DNA of 57,729 bases from Enterococcus songbeiensis (lineage in GTDB: Bacteria; Bacillota; Bacilli; Lactobacillales; Enterococcaceae). The stretch lies in assembly GCF_005405265.1 (NCBI RefSeq), contig NZ_BJDS01000020.1:1-57729 (forward strand). The letters run 5' to 3'. The position numbers and the translations under genes were made by a program. Under the pieces are notes generated by a model that was given only the letters and a program-made list of their open reading frames with translations, did no database searches and was not told the DNA's origin. The first letter of the stretch is position 1; every line of letters begins with the position of its first letter. Below, piece after piece: positions 9,840 to 23,218 of the stretch.

Positions 9840-10629
9840 CTTCTAATCCTTTTTCTTCTAAAAATCGCTGGATTTCATCTAGCTGAAACCCTTTTTGAAA
9901 CAGGCCTTGTTTGACCTTATTTTCCCGCTCACGTTGCGCTTTACGTTGGTGCCGTCGCCATAGCCGTTCTCCTTCTTTTACAAGGGCATCATATTCTTCA
10001 TCCGATTCCTTTTCTAACGCTAAATCCTCCATTGTAAGAGAGATACTGTCGCCAGAAAAACCTTTTTGCATTAATGCAGTACGAATTTTTTGGATCGTTT
10101 CTTTGTGACTCTTTCCATGAATTCGCCGTAAACTTTTTTCAGCCACATGCTTAGCTACCTCTAGTTGCTGATCAAAGGTGTACAAATGAAGAACTTCTTC
10201 AATCAAATCCTCAGACAGCCCCTTTAATCGTAATTGCTGCTTAACAACAGTGGGGCCTTTATCCGAAGTACGCATCTGCGTACGAACATAACTCTCCCCA
10301 TAGACCCGATCATCAACAACCTTTAATTCTTTTAATCGTTGAAGGATTGTATCACGGTCATGCGCTTCAATTTCTTTTTCTTTAAGATAACTTCGAACTT
10401 CTTTTTCTGAACGTAACTGATAACTAATATAGTTCATCGCCAATTGTAGGCCCAAATCATATCCAGTACTCTTTTTGACCTTTTGAAATTCTTCTTCTGA
10501 AAGCTCCATTCCCTTTAATAAACGGTAGCGAACCAATAAATCTTCCGAAACCCGCAATGCTTCTCCGTTTGAAAACTCTACTTTATAAAAATTTCCTTTA
10601 CCTTTACTGATTCGTACGATCGTGATCAT
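9832..10629 (-). CDS. recX: Regulatory protein RecX
   Basis: 265 residues, the long Firmicutes form of RecX, an inhibitor or modulator of RecA filaments. The repeated three-helix modules are visible: YLKEKEIEAHDRDTILQRL, QQLRLKGLSEDLIEEVL and the C-terminal KQGLFQKGFQLDEIQRFLEE. The start follows AAGGAGGACACT. It is translationally coupled to mutY downstream and diverges from rlmD. Confidence 0.93.
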   Translation of the reverse strand: MITIVRISKGKGNFYKVEFSNGEALRVSEDLLVRYRLLKGMELSEEEFQKVKKSTGYDLGLQLAMNYISYQLRSEKEVRSYLKEKEIEAHDRDTILQRLKELKVVDDRVYGESYVRTQMRTSDKGPTVVKQQLRLKGLSEDLIEEVLHLYTFDQQLEVAKHVAEKSLRRIHGKSHKETIQKIRTALMQKGFSGDSISLTMEDLALEKESDEEYDALVKEGERLWRRHQRKAQRERENKVKQGLFQKGFQLDEIQRFLEEKGLEDD

Positions 10630-10735
10630 AGTGTCCTCCTTACGAACATATATTCTAGTTTACCACAAAAAAGAACTTTCTCCGACAATTCTATGGTAAA
10701 ATAAAAACAGAAATTTATTTACATGAGGAGCAATT

Positions 10736-12112
10736 ATGGCTGAAACAATAGTAAAAAATGGGCAAACAATAAAATTAAAAATCAAACGTCTGGGAATTAA
10801 TGGCGAAGGAATCGGCTATTATAAACGTCTGATTGTTTTTGTTCCAAAAGCTCTGCCGACCGAGGAGATACTGGCGACCATTACTCAGGTTAATCCCCGA
10901 TTTGCAGAAGCTGAACTGACTAAGATCATTAAAAGCAGTCCAGACCGTATGACACCTCCCTGTGTTTTTTATGATCGTTGCGGAGGATGTCAGCTGCAGC
11001 ACCTTGCCTATCCAAAACAATTGGATTTCAAAAAAGATTTATTAAAACAGGCTTTAGAAAAATTCAAACCAGAAGGCTATAAAAAGTATCAACTAAAGGA
11101 AACCATCGGCATGGATGATCCTTGGCGCTATCGGAACAAGGCACAATTCCAGTTGCGTTTCAATGAAAAGACCCAGCTTGCAGAAGCCGGCTTATACGAA
11201 ACCAATTCTCATCGATTAGTAGCAATTGACGACTGCATCGTCCAGCATCCCGCAACACAAAAAGTAATCAACCTACTAGTGCAACTGATTAATGAGTACC
11301 ATCTGCCTATTTATGATGAACGAAAAAATGCCGGAATTTTGCGAACCTTAATGGTTAGAGAAGGTGTCGAAACTGGTGAGCTCCAGATTGTTTTTGTCAC
11401 TAGTACACCTAAATTACCGAAAAAAAATGCCCTGATTCGGGAAATCAACGCGCAACTACCAGAAGTTGTTTCCATTATGCAAAATGTTCAAAATCAAAAA
11501 ACTTCTGTCATCATGGGAGATGAAACCATCCATTTATGGGGAAAAGAAAGCATTCAAGAACGACTGAACGACTTAACATTTGATCTATCTGCCCGAGCTT
11601 TTTTTCAATTAAATCCTGAACAAACCGCTACTCTCTATGATGAGGCTCGCAAAGCATTGGCACTGCAAAAAAATGAAACACTGGTAGATGCTTATTGTGG
11701 TGTAGGGACGATTGGATTAAGTTTAGCTTCTTTAGCAAAAGAGGTCCGAGGAATGGATATCATTCCGCAAGCAATCACTGATGCCCAACACAATGCGCAA
11801 GCAATGGGCATGACAAATACCCACTATGAAACCGGTGCAGCAGAAGAATTGATTCCAAAATGGTTTCACGAGGGCTTTGAGCCGGATGCAATCATTGTTG
11901 ATCCTCCACGAACCGGGCTGGACAATCAATTACTAAAAACACTGGTTGCTTATCCACCTGAAAAATTAGTTTATATTTCCTGTAATGTTTCTACTTTAGC
12001 ACGTGACCTTGTTCAACTAGCAAAAATCTACGACATTCATTACTTACAATCGGTAGACATGTTCCCCCAAACTGCGCGTTGCGAAGTCGTTGTCAAATTA
12101 ACAAAAAAATAA
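10736..12112 (+). CDS. rlmD: 23S rRNA (uracil-C5)-methyltransferase, RumA/RlmD (RlmCD) type
   Basis: 458 residues. An N-terminal TRAM domain (about 1-62) is followed by a [4Fe-4S] cluster region (CVFYDRCGGCQ plus a later Cys in DDCIVQ) and a SAM-dependent methyltransferase domain with DAYCGVGTIGLS, DPPRTGLD and the catalytic cysteine motif YISCNVSTLARDL. In Gram-positive relatives a single enzyme (RlmCD) methylates both U747 and U1939; which sites this one modifies cannot be told from sequence. It is divergent from recX and ends at a hairpin shared with the next small gene. Confidence 0.93.
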   Translation: MAETIVKNGQTIKLKIKRLGINGEGIGYYKRLIVFVPKALPTEEILATITQVNPRFAEAELTKIIKSSPDRMTPPCVFYDRCGGCQLQHLAYPKQLDFKKDLLKQALEKFKPEGYKKYQLKETIGMDDPWRYRNKAQFQLRFNEKTQLAEAGLYETNSHRLVAIDDCIVQHPATQKVINLLVQLINEYHLPIYDERKNAGILRTLMVREGVETGELQIVFVTSTPKLPKKNALIREINAQLPEVVSIMQNVQNQKTSVIMGDETIHLWGKESIQERLNDLTFDLSARAFFQLNPEQTATLYDEARKALALQKNETLVDAYCGVGTIGLSLASLAKEVRGMDIIPQAITDAQHNAQAMGMTNTHYETGAAEELIPKWFHEGFEPDAIIVDPPRTGLDNQLLKTLVAYPPEKLVYISCNVSTLARDLVQLAKIYDIHYLQSVDMFPQTARCEVVVKLTKK

Positions 12113-12139
12113 GTCGGAGCTATTCCGGCTTATTTTTTT
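12111..12139. terminator. Terminator between rlmD and a convergent small gene
   Basis: AAGTCGGA and TCCGGCTT with a five-base loop, followed by ATTTTTTT on the plus strand. It overlaps the end of the convergent small gene. Confidence 0.75.
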
Positions 12140-12317
12140 GCTGTGCTGTGGATGGTTGGTTCCACAAGCGAGGACTCCAGATCGTTCCTTCAAGAGAGAC
12201 CTGCAGACTTTCATTGTCATCTTCTAGCTGCTCAATATAACGGATCGTTTCCTCAATCACGAGGGGATTTTCCTTCTTCAACAAGTTCAACTGCTCCGCC
12301 AACCAAGTATTACGCAT
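12120..12317 (-). CDS. Small conserved-type protein, unknown function
   Basis: A 65-residue, mostly charged and helical protein (MRNTWLAEQLNLLKKENP then an acidic helix) with no membrane segment. I do not recognise it. The start at 12317 follows GAGGTGAAGAAA; an in-frame ATG 30 bases upstream has no ribosome binding site. It lies between two terminators, convergent with rlmD, so it is probably transcribed alone. Confidence 0.6.
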   Translation of the reverse strand: MRNTWLAEQLNLLKKENPLVIEETIRYIEQLEDDNESLQVSLEGTIWSPRLWNQPSTAQQKNKPE

Positions 12318-12377
12318 TTTCTTCACCTCGAAGCCAGTGTACCACACATTCTAATAACACCTTCCAACTAATGCTTG

Positions 12378-12418
12378 AAAAAAAAGCCGAGAAGCTTTCG
12401 CTTCTCAGGCTTTTTTTA
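12378..12418. terminator. Terminator of polC
   Basis: A two-part stem: AAAAGCC pairs with GGCTTTT around an inner GAAGC/GCTTC hairpin. It is followed by T runs on both strands and abuts the polC stop codon. Confidence 0.85.
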
Positions 12419-15400
12419 TAACATATCAAACAAGGATAATTGATTTTCATCCGGCAGATCCTTCAATACACCATTTTCCGTCATGTATTCAATCAAGGTT
12501 TTTGAAACTTTTCCTCGATTGGCAAGATCTTCTTTAGATAAGAATGGTCCGTCTTTTCGTGCTTCAACGATTTGTTTTGCCACGTTGGTTCCCAAACTTG
12601 GGACTGCTCGAAATGGTGCAATCAATTTATTTCCTTCAATGACAAAGTTTTCTGCATCCGATTTATACAAGTCAATCATGCCGAACTCAAATCCTCGTTC
12701 GATCATTTCATTCGCCAGTTCTAAAACCGTCAACATATTTTTTTCTTTCGTAGAAGCATCCATACCTTTATCCATGATTTCTTTCATGCTTGCTTTAACG
12801 GCATCTTTCCCTTTTGCCATTGATATCAAATCAAAGTCATCTGCCCGAACGGAAAAATAAGCACAGTAATAAAGAATTGGAAAATACACTTTAAAGTATG
12901 CTACCCGTAACGCCATCAACACATAGGCTGCTGCATGGGCTTTTGGAAACATATATTTTATTTTTGAACAGGAGTCAATGTACCATTCAGGGACGTTATT
13001 TTCTCTCATGGCTTTCAGGTACGTTTCCCGCAAATCTTCTGGAATTTTATTCCATTGTCCTTTACGAACTGTTTCCATAATTTTAAAGGCCATCCCGCTG
13101 TCCAAACCGGCGTGCATCAAATAAACCATGATATCATCCCGACAACCGATTACGTTTGCCAATGTAGCTTCTCCTCGACGGATCAGTTCTTCGGCATTCC
13201 CCAACCAAACATCCGTCCCATGAGACAGACCCGAAATTTGCAGCAATTCAGCAAAGGTCGAAGGGTGGGTTTCTTCCAACATTCCTCGAACAAAACGTGT
13301 CCCAAATTCTGGAATTCCCAAAGTACCCGTTTTGGAATAAATTTGATTTTCTTCCACATTCAATACCTCTGGACCATCAAAGATCCGCATTACCTCTGGA
13401 TCATCTGTGGGAATTGTTTTGGGATCGATTCCTGAAAGATCCTGCAGCATCCGAATCACGGTCGGATCATCATGCCCTAAAATATCAAGCTTCAAAATAT
13501 TGTCATGGATCGAGTGGAAATCAAAGTGAGTCGTCCGCCATTCTGAATTCAGATCATCTGCTGGATACTGAATCGGTGTAAAATCATATACATCCATATA
13601 ATCTGGAATAACAATAATACCGCCGGGATGTTGACCTGTGGTTCGTTTTACGCCTGTGGCACCTTTTGCCAAGCGATCTACTTCTGCCCCGCGGAAATGC
13701 AGGTTGTGGTCGCGTTCATATCCCTTAACAAAACCATAAGCAGTTTTATCTGCCACGGTACCAATCGTCCCTGCCCGATAAACATAGTCTTCACCAAAAA
13801 GTACTTTCGTGTAATTATGGGCTTCTGGTTGATATTCCCCTGAGAAATTCAAATCAATATCCGGTACCTTATCGCCATGGAAGCCAAGGAAGGTTTCAAA
13901 AGGAATATCATGTCCATCTTTTTTCAAGCGGGTGCCGCAATTAGGACAGGCTTTCTCCGGCATGTCAAATCCCGAACCGTAAGAACCATCTTCATAAAAT
14001 TCAGAGTACTGACAATTTGGACAATGATAATGTGGTGCTAAAGGATTTACCTCTGTAATCCCTGTCATAGTTGCCACGAAACTTGAGCCCACTGATCCTC
14101 GGGAACCAACCAAATACCCATCCGCATTACTTTTATGCACCAGTTTTTGGGCAATCAAGTAGATAACCGAAAAGCCATTTCCGATAATTGAATGCAATTC
14201 TTTTTCCAATCGTTTTTCTACAATCTCAGGTAATGGATCACCGTACAATTCTTTTGCTCGTTTGTAACTTAGATCCGTGATTTCTTGTTCTGATCCAGGA
14301 ATTTTCGGCGTGTACAATTTATCCTTCACAGGAATAATTGTTTCACACAAATCAACAATTTTATTGGGATTTTCGACCACGATTTCTTTTGCTGTTTCCG
14401 CACCTAAAAATTGAAAAGCAGTCAGCATTTCATCTGTCGTTCGAAAATGAACATCCGGCAAACTGTGACGATTCAATGGATTGGCGCCTCCCATTGAATT
14501 AATCAAAATTTTTCGATAAATTGCATCCTCTTCATTTAGATAATGGACATTTCCTGTAGCTACGACCGGTTTATTCAATTCATGTCCGATCTCAACTAAA
14601 TTTCGGATGATTTCTTCCAAATCTTTCTCATTTTTGATCAGTTCTTGTTCAATCAGGGGTGCATAGACTTCTTTTGGCATAACTTCAATATAATCATAAA
14701 ATTTTGCCAATCCTCGTGCTGCTTCAACACCTTTTTGCATCATCGCTACGAAAACTTCACCTTTGTCGCAGGCTGTTCCAACCAGTAATCCTGAACGCAG
14801 CTTAACCAACTCTGACCGAGGAATCCGTGGAACTTTTCCGTGGAAATAAGTAATATTCGACATAGAAATCAGCTTGAACAGATTTTTTAGTCCATCTTGT
14901 GTCTGCGCTAATATCGTTGCATGGAACGGTCGGGCCGCTTTAAAAGAATTTTCTCCGCCGACATGCCGATTCAAGTCATCGTGGTAAAACATGTCGTGCT
15001 TTTCCATGGCCTCTTTAACAAAAATCCACGCCAAATGTCCAGTAGCTTCCGAGTCATAGATTGCCCGGTGATGTTGTTCCAAACCAACACCGAATTTTTT
15101 AGACAGCACACCCAGTCCAAATCGTTTGAATTCCGGATAAAGATAGCGGGCCAATTCTAAGGTATCGATGACAGGAGCCTGCGTTTCTGGCAAGGACAAT
15201 CGCCGATAGGTTGTATTAAGAAAGCCCATATCAAAGGACGCATTGTGAGCCACTAATATCGTATTTTCCGAAAATGCACGAAAAGCTTCTAGTACTTCTC
15301 TTTCTGACTTAGATCCGCGAACCATTTCATCCGTGATCCCTGTTAAATTCACCGTGGTATTTGATAATGGATGCCCAGGATCAATGAATTCGTCAAAAGT

Positions 15401-16771
15401 ATCGATCACATTCCCCTTATGCATTTTGACAGCAGCGAGTTCGATGATTGTGTCATATACTGCAGAAAGTCCAGTCGTTTCCACGTCAAACACCACATAA
15501 GTCGCATCGGTCAAGGAAATATGTTGATCATTGTAAGCAATCAATACCCCATCATCGACGACATTAGCTTCAACCCCGTACAAAATCTTCACGCCAGCTT
15601 TTTGACCTGCTTGATGGGCATCAGGAAACGATTGAGCCCCACCGTGATCAGTGATGGCAATGGCTTTATGACCCCAGCGTCCGGCTTGAGCAACAAGGTC
15701 TGCCACATTATTTGTCGCATCCATCGTACTCATATTTGAATGCAGATGCAATTCGACTCGTTTTTCTCCTTCTGGTGCATAATCTTTCCGTTCAGGATGC
15801 TTCACTTCTATCAAATCCTGCGCATTCATTACTAAATCCCGCATGAAGGTATCTTCTTGAATACTTCCGCGAACTTTTAGCCAGCTTCCCTTTGCGATCG
15901 CATCAAAAATTTGCTCATCGGTTTCATTATTGGAAAATTTCTTAACAATGAAAGAAGAGGTATAATCTGTAATTTTCAGCGTGAGAATTTTTCGTTTAGA
16001 ACGCAATTCCCGCACTTCTTTGTCAAAAACATACCCTTCAATCGTGATTCGCCGTTCTTCTTCCAAAATATTTCCCATCGGTGTAATTGGTTCATCCGTT
16101 GGAATATTTCTTCCCAGCTGAATCGGTCCTTCAAGCACAGGTCCCCGCTCTTTCTTTTCTTTTTTCCGTTGTTCGTGGGCTGCCAAATTTTCGGCTGCTT
16201 GTTGCATAAAGGCCTGTGCTTGTTCTTCTTTTTTTGTTTCCAATTCCTGCAAAGCCGCTTTTGCTTGTTGTTCATCTACTTGCGGTTCAATGCGAAATGC
16301 GGGAAAACCCATTTGCCGATAACTTTGTTCGACAATTGGCAAGTATTGCTGAACCATATACGGAATAACTGCTTCATTAGAAATAGGCAAAAGAATTTTC
16401 TTTTCTTTCAAAAGTGGAAGTTGAGACTTGATGGTTTGCTGAACCAGTTGCGTATCACACGCATTGTTTGCAATAGCTACTCCCCAATATTCTTGAAGTA
16501 GAACTTCATCAAATCCTGAATCCTTCGTTTCGATGGTTACTGCGACCTGAGCAATTTCCTTAAACGCCATTTCTAAATGCTGGCGAAAAGATTGATACAA
16601 AAAAACCGGCAATATTTGATCAAAAGAAAAGACGAATGACCAAACCTTAGATTGCCGATGGACAATGACTTCTTTGATTTCACCGGTAGAAATTAAGGGA
16701 TGTTGTCGTTCTTGTGGCTCAAGCTGAATTTGATCCAAAAGTATTTCAAAGGTTTCTCTATTTTTTGACAA
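12416..16771 (-). CDS. polC: DNA polymerase III alpha subunit, Gram-positive PolC
   Basis: The replicative polymerase of low-GC Gram-positives, about 1451 residues and full length. Domains in order: N-terminal domain, OB fold (about 225-310), PHP domain split by a DnaQ-type 3'-5' exonuclease ([11 protein letters not shown] with [10 protein letters not shown] and [11 protein letters not shown]), a zinc-binding segment ([10 protein letters not shown] and CPNCG), the C-family palm with the [10 protein letters not shown] catalytic motif, and a C-terminal HhH region. The start is placed at TTG 16771 because GGGAGG lies 9 bases upstream; the ATG at 16798 has no ribosome binding site. It follows proS, from which a terminator separates it. 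Confidence 0.96.
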   Translation of the reverse strand: MSKNRETFEILLDQIQLEPQERQHPLISTGEIKEVIVHRQSKVWSFVFSFDQILPVFLYQSFRQHLEMAFKEIAQVAVTIETKDSGFDEVLLQEYWGVAIANNACDTQLVQQTIKSQLPLLKEKKILLPISNEAVIPYMVQQYLPIVEQSYRQMGFPAFRIEPQVDEQQAKAALQELETKKEEQAQAFMQQAAENLAAHEQRKKEKKERGPVLEGPIQLGRNIPTDEPITPMGNILEEERRITIEGYVFDKEVRELRSKRKILTLKITDYTSSFIVKKFSNNETDEQIFDAIAKGSWLKVRGSIQEDTFMRDLVMNAQDLIEVKHPERKDYAPEGEKRVELHLHSNMSTMDATNNVADLVAQAGRWGHKAIAITDHGGAQSFPDAHQAGQKAGVKILYGVEANVVDDGVLIAYNDQHISLTDATYVVFDVETTGLSAVYDTIIELAAVKMHKGNVIDTFDEFIDPGHPLSNTTVNLTGITDEMVRGSKSEREVLEAFRAFSENTILVAHNASFDMGFLNTTYRRLSLPETQAPVIDTLELARYLYPEFKRFGLGVLSKKFGVGLEQHHRAIYDSEATGHLAWIFVKEAMEKHDMFYHDDLNRHVGGENSFKAARPFHATILAQTQDGLKNLFKLISMSNITYFHGKVPRIPRSELVKLRSGLLVGTACDKGEVFVAMMQKGVEAARGLAKFYDYIEVMPKEVYAPLIEQELIKNEKDLEEIIRNLVEIGHELNKPVVATGNVHYLNEEDAIYRKILINSMGGANPLNRHSLPDVHFRTTDEMLTAFQFLGAETAKEIVVENPNKIVDLCETIIPVKDKLYTPKIPGSEQEITDLSYKRAKELYGDPLPEIVEKRLEKELHSIIGNGFSVIYLIAQKLVHKSNADGYLVGSRGSVGSSFVATMTGITEVNPLAPHYHCPNCQYSEFYEDGSYGSGFDMPEKACPNCGTRLKKDGHDIPFETFLGFHGDKVPDIDLNFSGEYQPEAHNYTKVLFGEDYVYRAGTIGTVADKTAYGFVKGYERDHNLHFRGAEVDRLAKGATGVKRTTGQHPGGIIVIPDYMDVYDFTPIQYPADDLNSEWRTTHFDFHSIHDNILKLDILGHDDPTVIRMLQDLSGIDPKTIPTDDPEVMRIFDGPEVLNVEENQIYSKTGTLGIPEFGTRFVRGMLEETHPSTFAELLQISGLSHGTDVWLGNAEELIRRGEATLANVIGCRDDIMVYLMHAGLDSGMAFKIMETVRKGQWNKIPEDLRETYLKAMRENNVPEWYIDSCSKIKYMFPKAHAAAYVLMALRVAYFKVYFPILYYCAYFSVRADDFDLISMAKGKDAVKASMKEIMDKGMDASTKEKNMLTVLELANEMIERGFEFGMIDLYKSDAENFVIEGNKLIAPFRAVPSLGTNVAKQIVEARKDGPFLSKEDLANRGKVSKTLIEYMTENGVLKDLPDENQLSLFDML

Positions 16772-16842
16772 GTTTATTTTCCTCCCTTTTTCATTCAACA
16801 GTTTCTAGTATAACGTGCTTTGATTGATTTTTCATTAAAAAA

Positions 16843-16876
16843 AATAAGGAGTCGCTTTCGACCTCCTCATTTTTTT
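16843..16876 (-). terminator. Terminator of proS
   Basis: GAGGAGGTCG and CGACTCCTT flank a short loop, followed on the minus strand by a long T run, between the proS stop and polC start. Confidence 0.75.
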
Positions 16877-16882
16877 CGTCAC

Positions 16883-18628
<1,746 letters not shown>

Positions 18629-18640
18629 CTACCAACTATT

Positions 18641-19909
18641 TTAGAAAAAGAAACGTTGGATATCATTCCACGTAACAAAGACCATCAACACCATCAGCAA
18701 CCCAAAGCCGACAAGTGTCAGTATGCCTTCCTTTTCTTGACTCAAAGGTTTGCCTCTAACGCCTTCAAAAATATTTAAAACTAATTTCCCACCATCCAAT
18801 GCAGGAATCGGCAATAAATTAAAGATTCCCAGATTCATCGATAAAACTGCCATCAGTAATAACACCGTCATTGGACCCTGCTCAGCTGCCTGAGAGGACA
18901 TTTGAAACATTGCTACTGGTCCGCCTAATTTATTAATATCCGGTTGCACAATCAAACTCCCTAATGCGGTAAAAATTGCTAGTGAACTGTCGATTGCTTG
19001 TCGAAATCCGCCAGTGATTTTAGCAGAAAATCCAGTATCCATCGGTACATGAATACCTAGTTTTCCCACTGTTTGATTGCCGCTTTTCTCAGCTTCAGGT
19101 GTGATTGTCTTTTCAAATTTTTCCGATCCTCTTTGTACTTCAAAGGTCAGTTCCTTATCAGGATTTTCAGTAATAATCGTTGTTAATTCATTCCAATTAT
19201 TGATCTTTTCTCCGTCGATACTGACAATTTTATCCTTCTCCTCCAGTCCGGCTTGTGCCGCCACCCCATCGGGAAGAACTTCACCAATTGCATTTGTATT
19301 GGTGATAGTAACGCCACCTTGCATGAAGGTAATAAAAATAAAAAGTAAAATCGCTAAAATAAAATTATTCATAGGTCCGGCAAAATTTGTCAACATCCGT
19401 TGCCATAGTTTTGCTGATTGGAATTGGACATCCCGTGGTGCAATACGAACCTCGGTGCCATCCTGCTCAATAATCGTCGCATCATGCAAAACAGAATAGG
19501 TCACTAACTGGCTCTCATCGCCATTGATGTACCCGGAAATCGTCAGCTTATCTTCCAAATCAGCTTCTGCCAACTCCATTGGAAATCCATTTGGTAACTG
19601 GATTTTTTTACTGGTATTGATTTTGGTGATATCTCCTTGCTCATTTTGTAAAAGCGCAATGGGCATGCCCGGTGAAAGCTCCGTTTCATCTTCCCCCATC
19701 CCTGCCATGCGGACATATCCACCAATTGGCAATAATCGTAATGTATACGTTGTACCGTCTTTTCCTTGATGACCATAAATTTTTGGTCCCATTCCGATAG
19801 CAAATTCCCGCACTAAGATTCCCGCACGTTTTGCAAAAAAGAAGTGACCAAATTCATGTATGATTACGATAACACCAAAGACAATGATAAATGTCAAAGC
19901 TGTTTTCAT
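18641..19909 (-). CDS. rseP: Site-2 intramembrane zinc metalloprotease RseP/Eep
   Basis: 422 residues. The first helix carries the zinc motif HEFGH and the last third has LLPIPALDGG, with a PDZ domain between (about 200-285) and four transmembrane helices. In enterococci this protein is called Eep; it trims lipoprotein signal-peptide-derived pheromone precursors and anti-sigma factor RsiV. That role is family knowledge, not something seen here. The start follows GAGGAAACAAG. It lies between cdsA and proS. Confidence 0.95.
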   Translation of the reverse strand: MKTALTFIIVFGVIVIIHEFGHFFFAKRAGILVREFAIGMGPKIYGHQGKDGTTYTLRLLPIGGYVRMAGMGEDETELSPGMPIALLQNEQGDITKINTSKKIQLPNGFPMELAEADLEDKLTISGYINGDESQLVTYSVLHDATIIEQDGTEVRIAPRDVQFQSAKLWQRMLTNFAGPMNNFILAILLFIFITFMQGGVTITNTNAIGEVLPDGVAAQAGLEEKDKIVSIDGEKINNWNELTTIITENPDKELTFEVQRGSEKFEKTITPEAEKSGNQTVGKLGIHVPMDTGFSAKITGGFRQAIDSSLAIFTALGSLIVQPDINKLGGPVAMFQMSSQAAEQGPMTVLLLMAVLSMNLGIFNLLPIPALDGGKLVLNIFEGVRGKPLSQEKEGILTLVGFGLLMVLMVFVTWNDIQRFFF

Positions 19910-20012
19910 CTTGTTTCCTCACTTTCAAAGTGTATTAAAATCAAATTAAAACTCTTTTCTATTCTATCATACCGGAAATGAATAACCAATCATCCCTTTT
20001 TGGATTGATTAG

Positions 20013-20045
20013 AAAAAAACTGTAGCCGCTCAAAGCAACTACAGT
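20013..20045 (-). terminator. Terminator between cdsA and rseP
   Basis: ACTGTAG and CTACAGT with a 13-base loop, followed on the minus strand by seven T residues. It would separate or attenuate uppS-cdsA from rseP. Confidence 0.75.
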
Positions 20046-20055
20046 ACGGTTTCTT

Positions 20056-20853
20056 TTAAAAAACTCCTAATAAATGCATGATAGGGAAAACGAATAATAA
20101 ACTGTCAAAGCGATCTAAAATTCCGCCGTGTCCCGGTAGAATATTTCCTGAATCTTTGACTCCGTAATGCCGTTTGATCGCTGACTCTACTAAATCACCA
20201 AATTGACCAACAACGGAAAAAACAATGGTCAAAATCAACATAATCGGTGTACTGTGTCCAAAAAATTGTTTCCCTGGAAATAGCAGTAAATAAATTGCAG
20301 CCACTATCACTGCACTTAAAATTCCGCCCAGAGCGCCTTCTACCGTTTTATTAGGTGAAATTTCCGGCCATAATTTTTTTCTGCCGTATCTGCGACCAAC
20401 CATATAGGCACCGATATCCGTCGCCCAAACAACAAACAAACCAAAAACCAATACCGTCAAACTTTCACTTCGCGCTGCGACGAAGTTTTGGAACCCAACA
20501 CCAACATACAAACTAACGATTACTGGAAAACCCGCTTCATCAATCGTATACGTATTTTTAGAAACAACGGAGACTCCCAGCAAAATCATCACTGTCAAAT
20601 AAAAAAGTAAATAAGGATTTGTCTGTTCCGGCAAAATCAACCAGCGATTGATCGGCAACACCAGAAAAACGGCACCGATTGCTGAAATGATTCCTTCAAA
20701 ACTAACAATATTCAATCCTTTCATTCTAAAAAGCTCATAAACCCCAACGATTGCCAACAAGGCCGCCGTAATTTCAATAGCGATGCCACCCACATAAATA
20801 ATCGGCAAAAATAATGCCAAGGCAACAACCGCTGTAATCACACGTTGCTTCAC
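20056..20853 (-). CDS. cdsA: Phosphatidate cytidylyltransferase CdsA
   Basis: 265 residues with about eight membrane helices. It makes CDP-diacylglycerol from phosphatidate and CTP, the branch point of phospholipid synthesis. The CdsA signature is seen near the C-terminus (VESAIKRHYGVKDSGNILPG then HGGILDRFDSLL). It begins with GTG, which shares one base with the uppS stop codon (TAGTG); AGGAGGA lies just upstream inside uppS, so the two genes are translationally coupled. Confidence 0.95.
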   Translation of the reverse strand: MKQRVITAVVALALFLPIIYVGGIAIEITAALLAIVGVYELFRMKGLNIVSFEGIISAIGAVFLVLPINRWLILPEQTNPYLLFYLTVMILLGVSVVSKNTYTIDEAGFPVIVSLYVGVGFQNFVAARSESLTVLVFGLFVVWATDIGAYMVGRRYGRKKLWPEISPNKTVEGALGGILSAVIVAAIYLLLFPGKQFFGHSTPIMLILTIVFSVVGQFGDLVESAIKRHYGVKDSGNILPGHGGILDRFDSLLFVFPIMHLLGVF

Positions 20854-21653
20854 TATTTATCCTCCTCTTTGCTTTTCAGTCCGCCAAATCGTCGATCACG
20901 ATTTTGGAAGGACGCAATTGCCATTTCTAACAGCTCTCCGTTAAAGTCTGGCCAAAGTGCTTTTGTAAAAAAGAATTCACTATATGCTATCTGCCATAAC
21001 AAAAAGTTGCTGATTCGTTCTTCTCCACTTGTTCGAATCACCAGCTCCGGATCTCGCAAATCCACAGGTAAAAAACCGGTCATTAGATGATCTGCAATCA
21101 TTTCTTCTGTGATGTCATCTGAAGAAATTGTCTCTTTTTCTATTTTTTTCGTAATATTTTGAACAGCCGTCACGATTTCTGCACGACTGCCATAATTCAA
21201 CGCAAAATTTAGAATCATCCCCGTATTTTCTTTGGTTTGCTCCATGGCTCTTTCAACCGCCCCTTGGGTATGGGCCGGCAACAAGTCCGTATACCCCATC
21301 ACATGGACCCGCACATTTTCTTTGATCAATTCAGGAACGAAGGTATCAAAAAAATCGACAGGCAGCTGCATCAAAAAATTGACTTCATCTGTCGGTCGTT
21401 TCCAGTTCTCTGTAGAAAACGCATAAAGAGTCAACACTTTGACACCAAGTTTTGACGCATGCTTGGTAACCGTTTTGACTGTTTCCATTCCTTCTTTATG
21501 ACCCGCGACCCGTGGCAAGCGCCGATTTTGTGCCCAGCGACCATTTCCGTCCATAATAATCGCTATATGTTTAGGAATCGGTCCATCTTGTGCAAACGCA
21601 AAGTCGCCTGTTTCCTGGATATATTTATTTTTTTGTGGAAAAAAACGTAACAT
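20853..21653 (-). CDS. uppS: Undecaprenyl diphosphate synthase (isoprenyl transferase)
   Basis: 266 residues. It condenses isopentenyl units onto farnesyl diphosphate to build the C55 carrier of wall synthesis. The cis-prenyltransferase motifs are present: IAIIMDGNGRWAQ with the catalytic Asp, LTLYAFSTENWKRP, ILNFALNYGSRAEI and DLVIRTSGE-type ELVIRTSGEERISNFLLWQ. The start follows AGGAGCCGAGCTT. First gene of a uppS-cdsA pair. Confidence 0.96.
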   Translation of the reverse strand: MLRFFPQKNKYIQETGDFAFAQDGPIPKHIAIIMDGNGRWAQNRRLPRVAGHKEGMETVKTVTKHASKLGVKVLTLYAFSTENWKRPTDEVNFLMQLPVDFFDTFVPELIKENVRVHVMGYTDLLPAHTQGAVERAMEQTKENTGMILNFALNYGSRAEIVTAVQNITKKIEKETISSDDITEEMIADHLMTGFLPVDLRDPELVIRTSGEERISNFLLWQIAYSEFFFTKALWPDFNGELLEMAIASFQNRDRRFGGLKSKEEDK

Positions 21654-21753
21654 AAGCTCGGCTCCTAACGAATTTACAATTTCATCTTCCCTATTATAAC
21701 AATAATTTCATAAGTTTCCTATGAAAAATCACCTTTGTTGCAGTGATTTTACT

Positions 21754-21792
21754 GAAAAAAAAGAAATCTGGCGAACACGCCAGATTTCTTTT
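21754..21792 (-). terminator. Terminator of frr
   Basis: AAGAAATCTGGCG and CGCCAGATTTCTT form a perfect 13-bp stem with a four-base loop, followed on the minus strand by a T run. Confidence 0.88.
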
Positions 21793-21803
21793 GTACTTAC
21801 GAA

Positions 21804-22361
21804 TTATACTTCCAATAGTTCTTTTTCTTTATCGGCAGCAATTTTATCGATTGCTTTGATGCTATCATCCGTCAACGTTTGCACATCTTTTTCCATTCCA
21901 CGCAAATCGTCCTCAGTGATATCACCGTCTTTTTGTTGTTTTTTGTAGCTGTCCATTGCATCACGACGAATGTTACGAATCGCAATTTTTGCATTTTCAG
22001 CTTCTTTTTTTACTTCTTTTGCTAATTCTTTTCGGCGTTCTTCCGTCAGTTGTGGAATAACTAAACGAATCACATTGCCGTCATTTGCTGGTGTGATTCC
22101 GATATCACTTGTTAAAATCGCTTTTTCAATATCTTGAATGATCGATTTGTCAAATGGTGTTACCATCAAAACTCTCGCCTCTGGAATGGTGATTGAAGCC
22201 AATTGATTGATTGGTGTTGGTGCGCCATAGTAGATCACTGAAACACGATCCATCAAGCTGGCATTCGCACGACCTGCACGAATTTGACCAAGATCACGCT
22301 GCAAACTTTCTGCAGCTTTTTTCATTTTTTCTTTTGCTTCTGCCATTATTGCATCTGCCAT
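21804..22361 (-). CDS. frr: Ribosome recycling factor
   Basis: 185 residues, the standard RRF length. It splits post-termination ribosomes together with EF-G. Recognisable segments include [39 protein letters not shown] and [19 protein letters not shown]. The start follows TTAGGGGGAAATAGTA; the stop codon of pyrH lies two bases upstream, so pyrH-frr form an operon. Confidence 0.97.
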   Translation of the reverse strand: MADAIMAEAKEKMKKAAESLQRDLGQIRAGRANASLMDRVSVIYYGAPTPINQLASITIPEARVLMVTPFDKSIIQDIEKAILTSDIGITPANDGNVIRLVIPQLTEERRKELAKEVKKEAENAKIAIRNIRRDAMDSYKKQQKDGDITEDDLRGMEKDVQTLTDDSIKAIDKIAADKEKELLEV

Positions 22362-22363
22362 TA

Positions 22364-23128
<765 letters not shown>

Positions 23129-23165
23129 CTAAAGTTATGCCAGTAATAACTTGACAGACTTGCTT

Positions 23166-23196
23166 AAAAAAAGGGAGCGCACAATTCATGCGTCCC
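23166..23196 (-). terminator. Terminator of tsf
   Basis: GGGACGCA and TGCGCTCCC with a seven-base loop, followed on the minus strand by seven T residues. Confidence 0.8.
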
Positions 23197-23218
23197 CATC
23201 TATTCAACTGAATAGTAA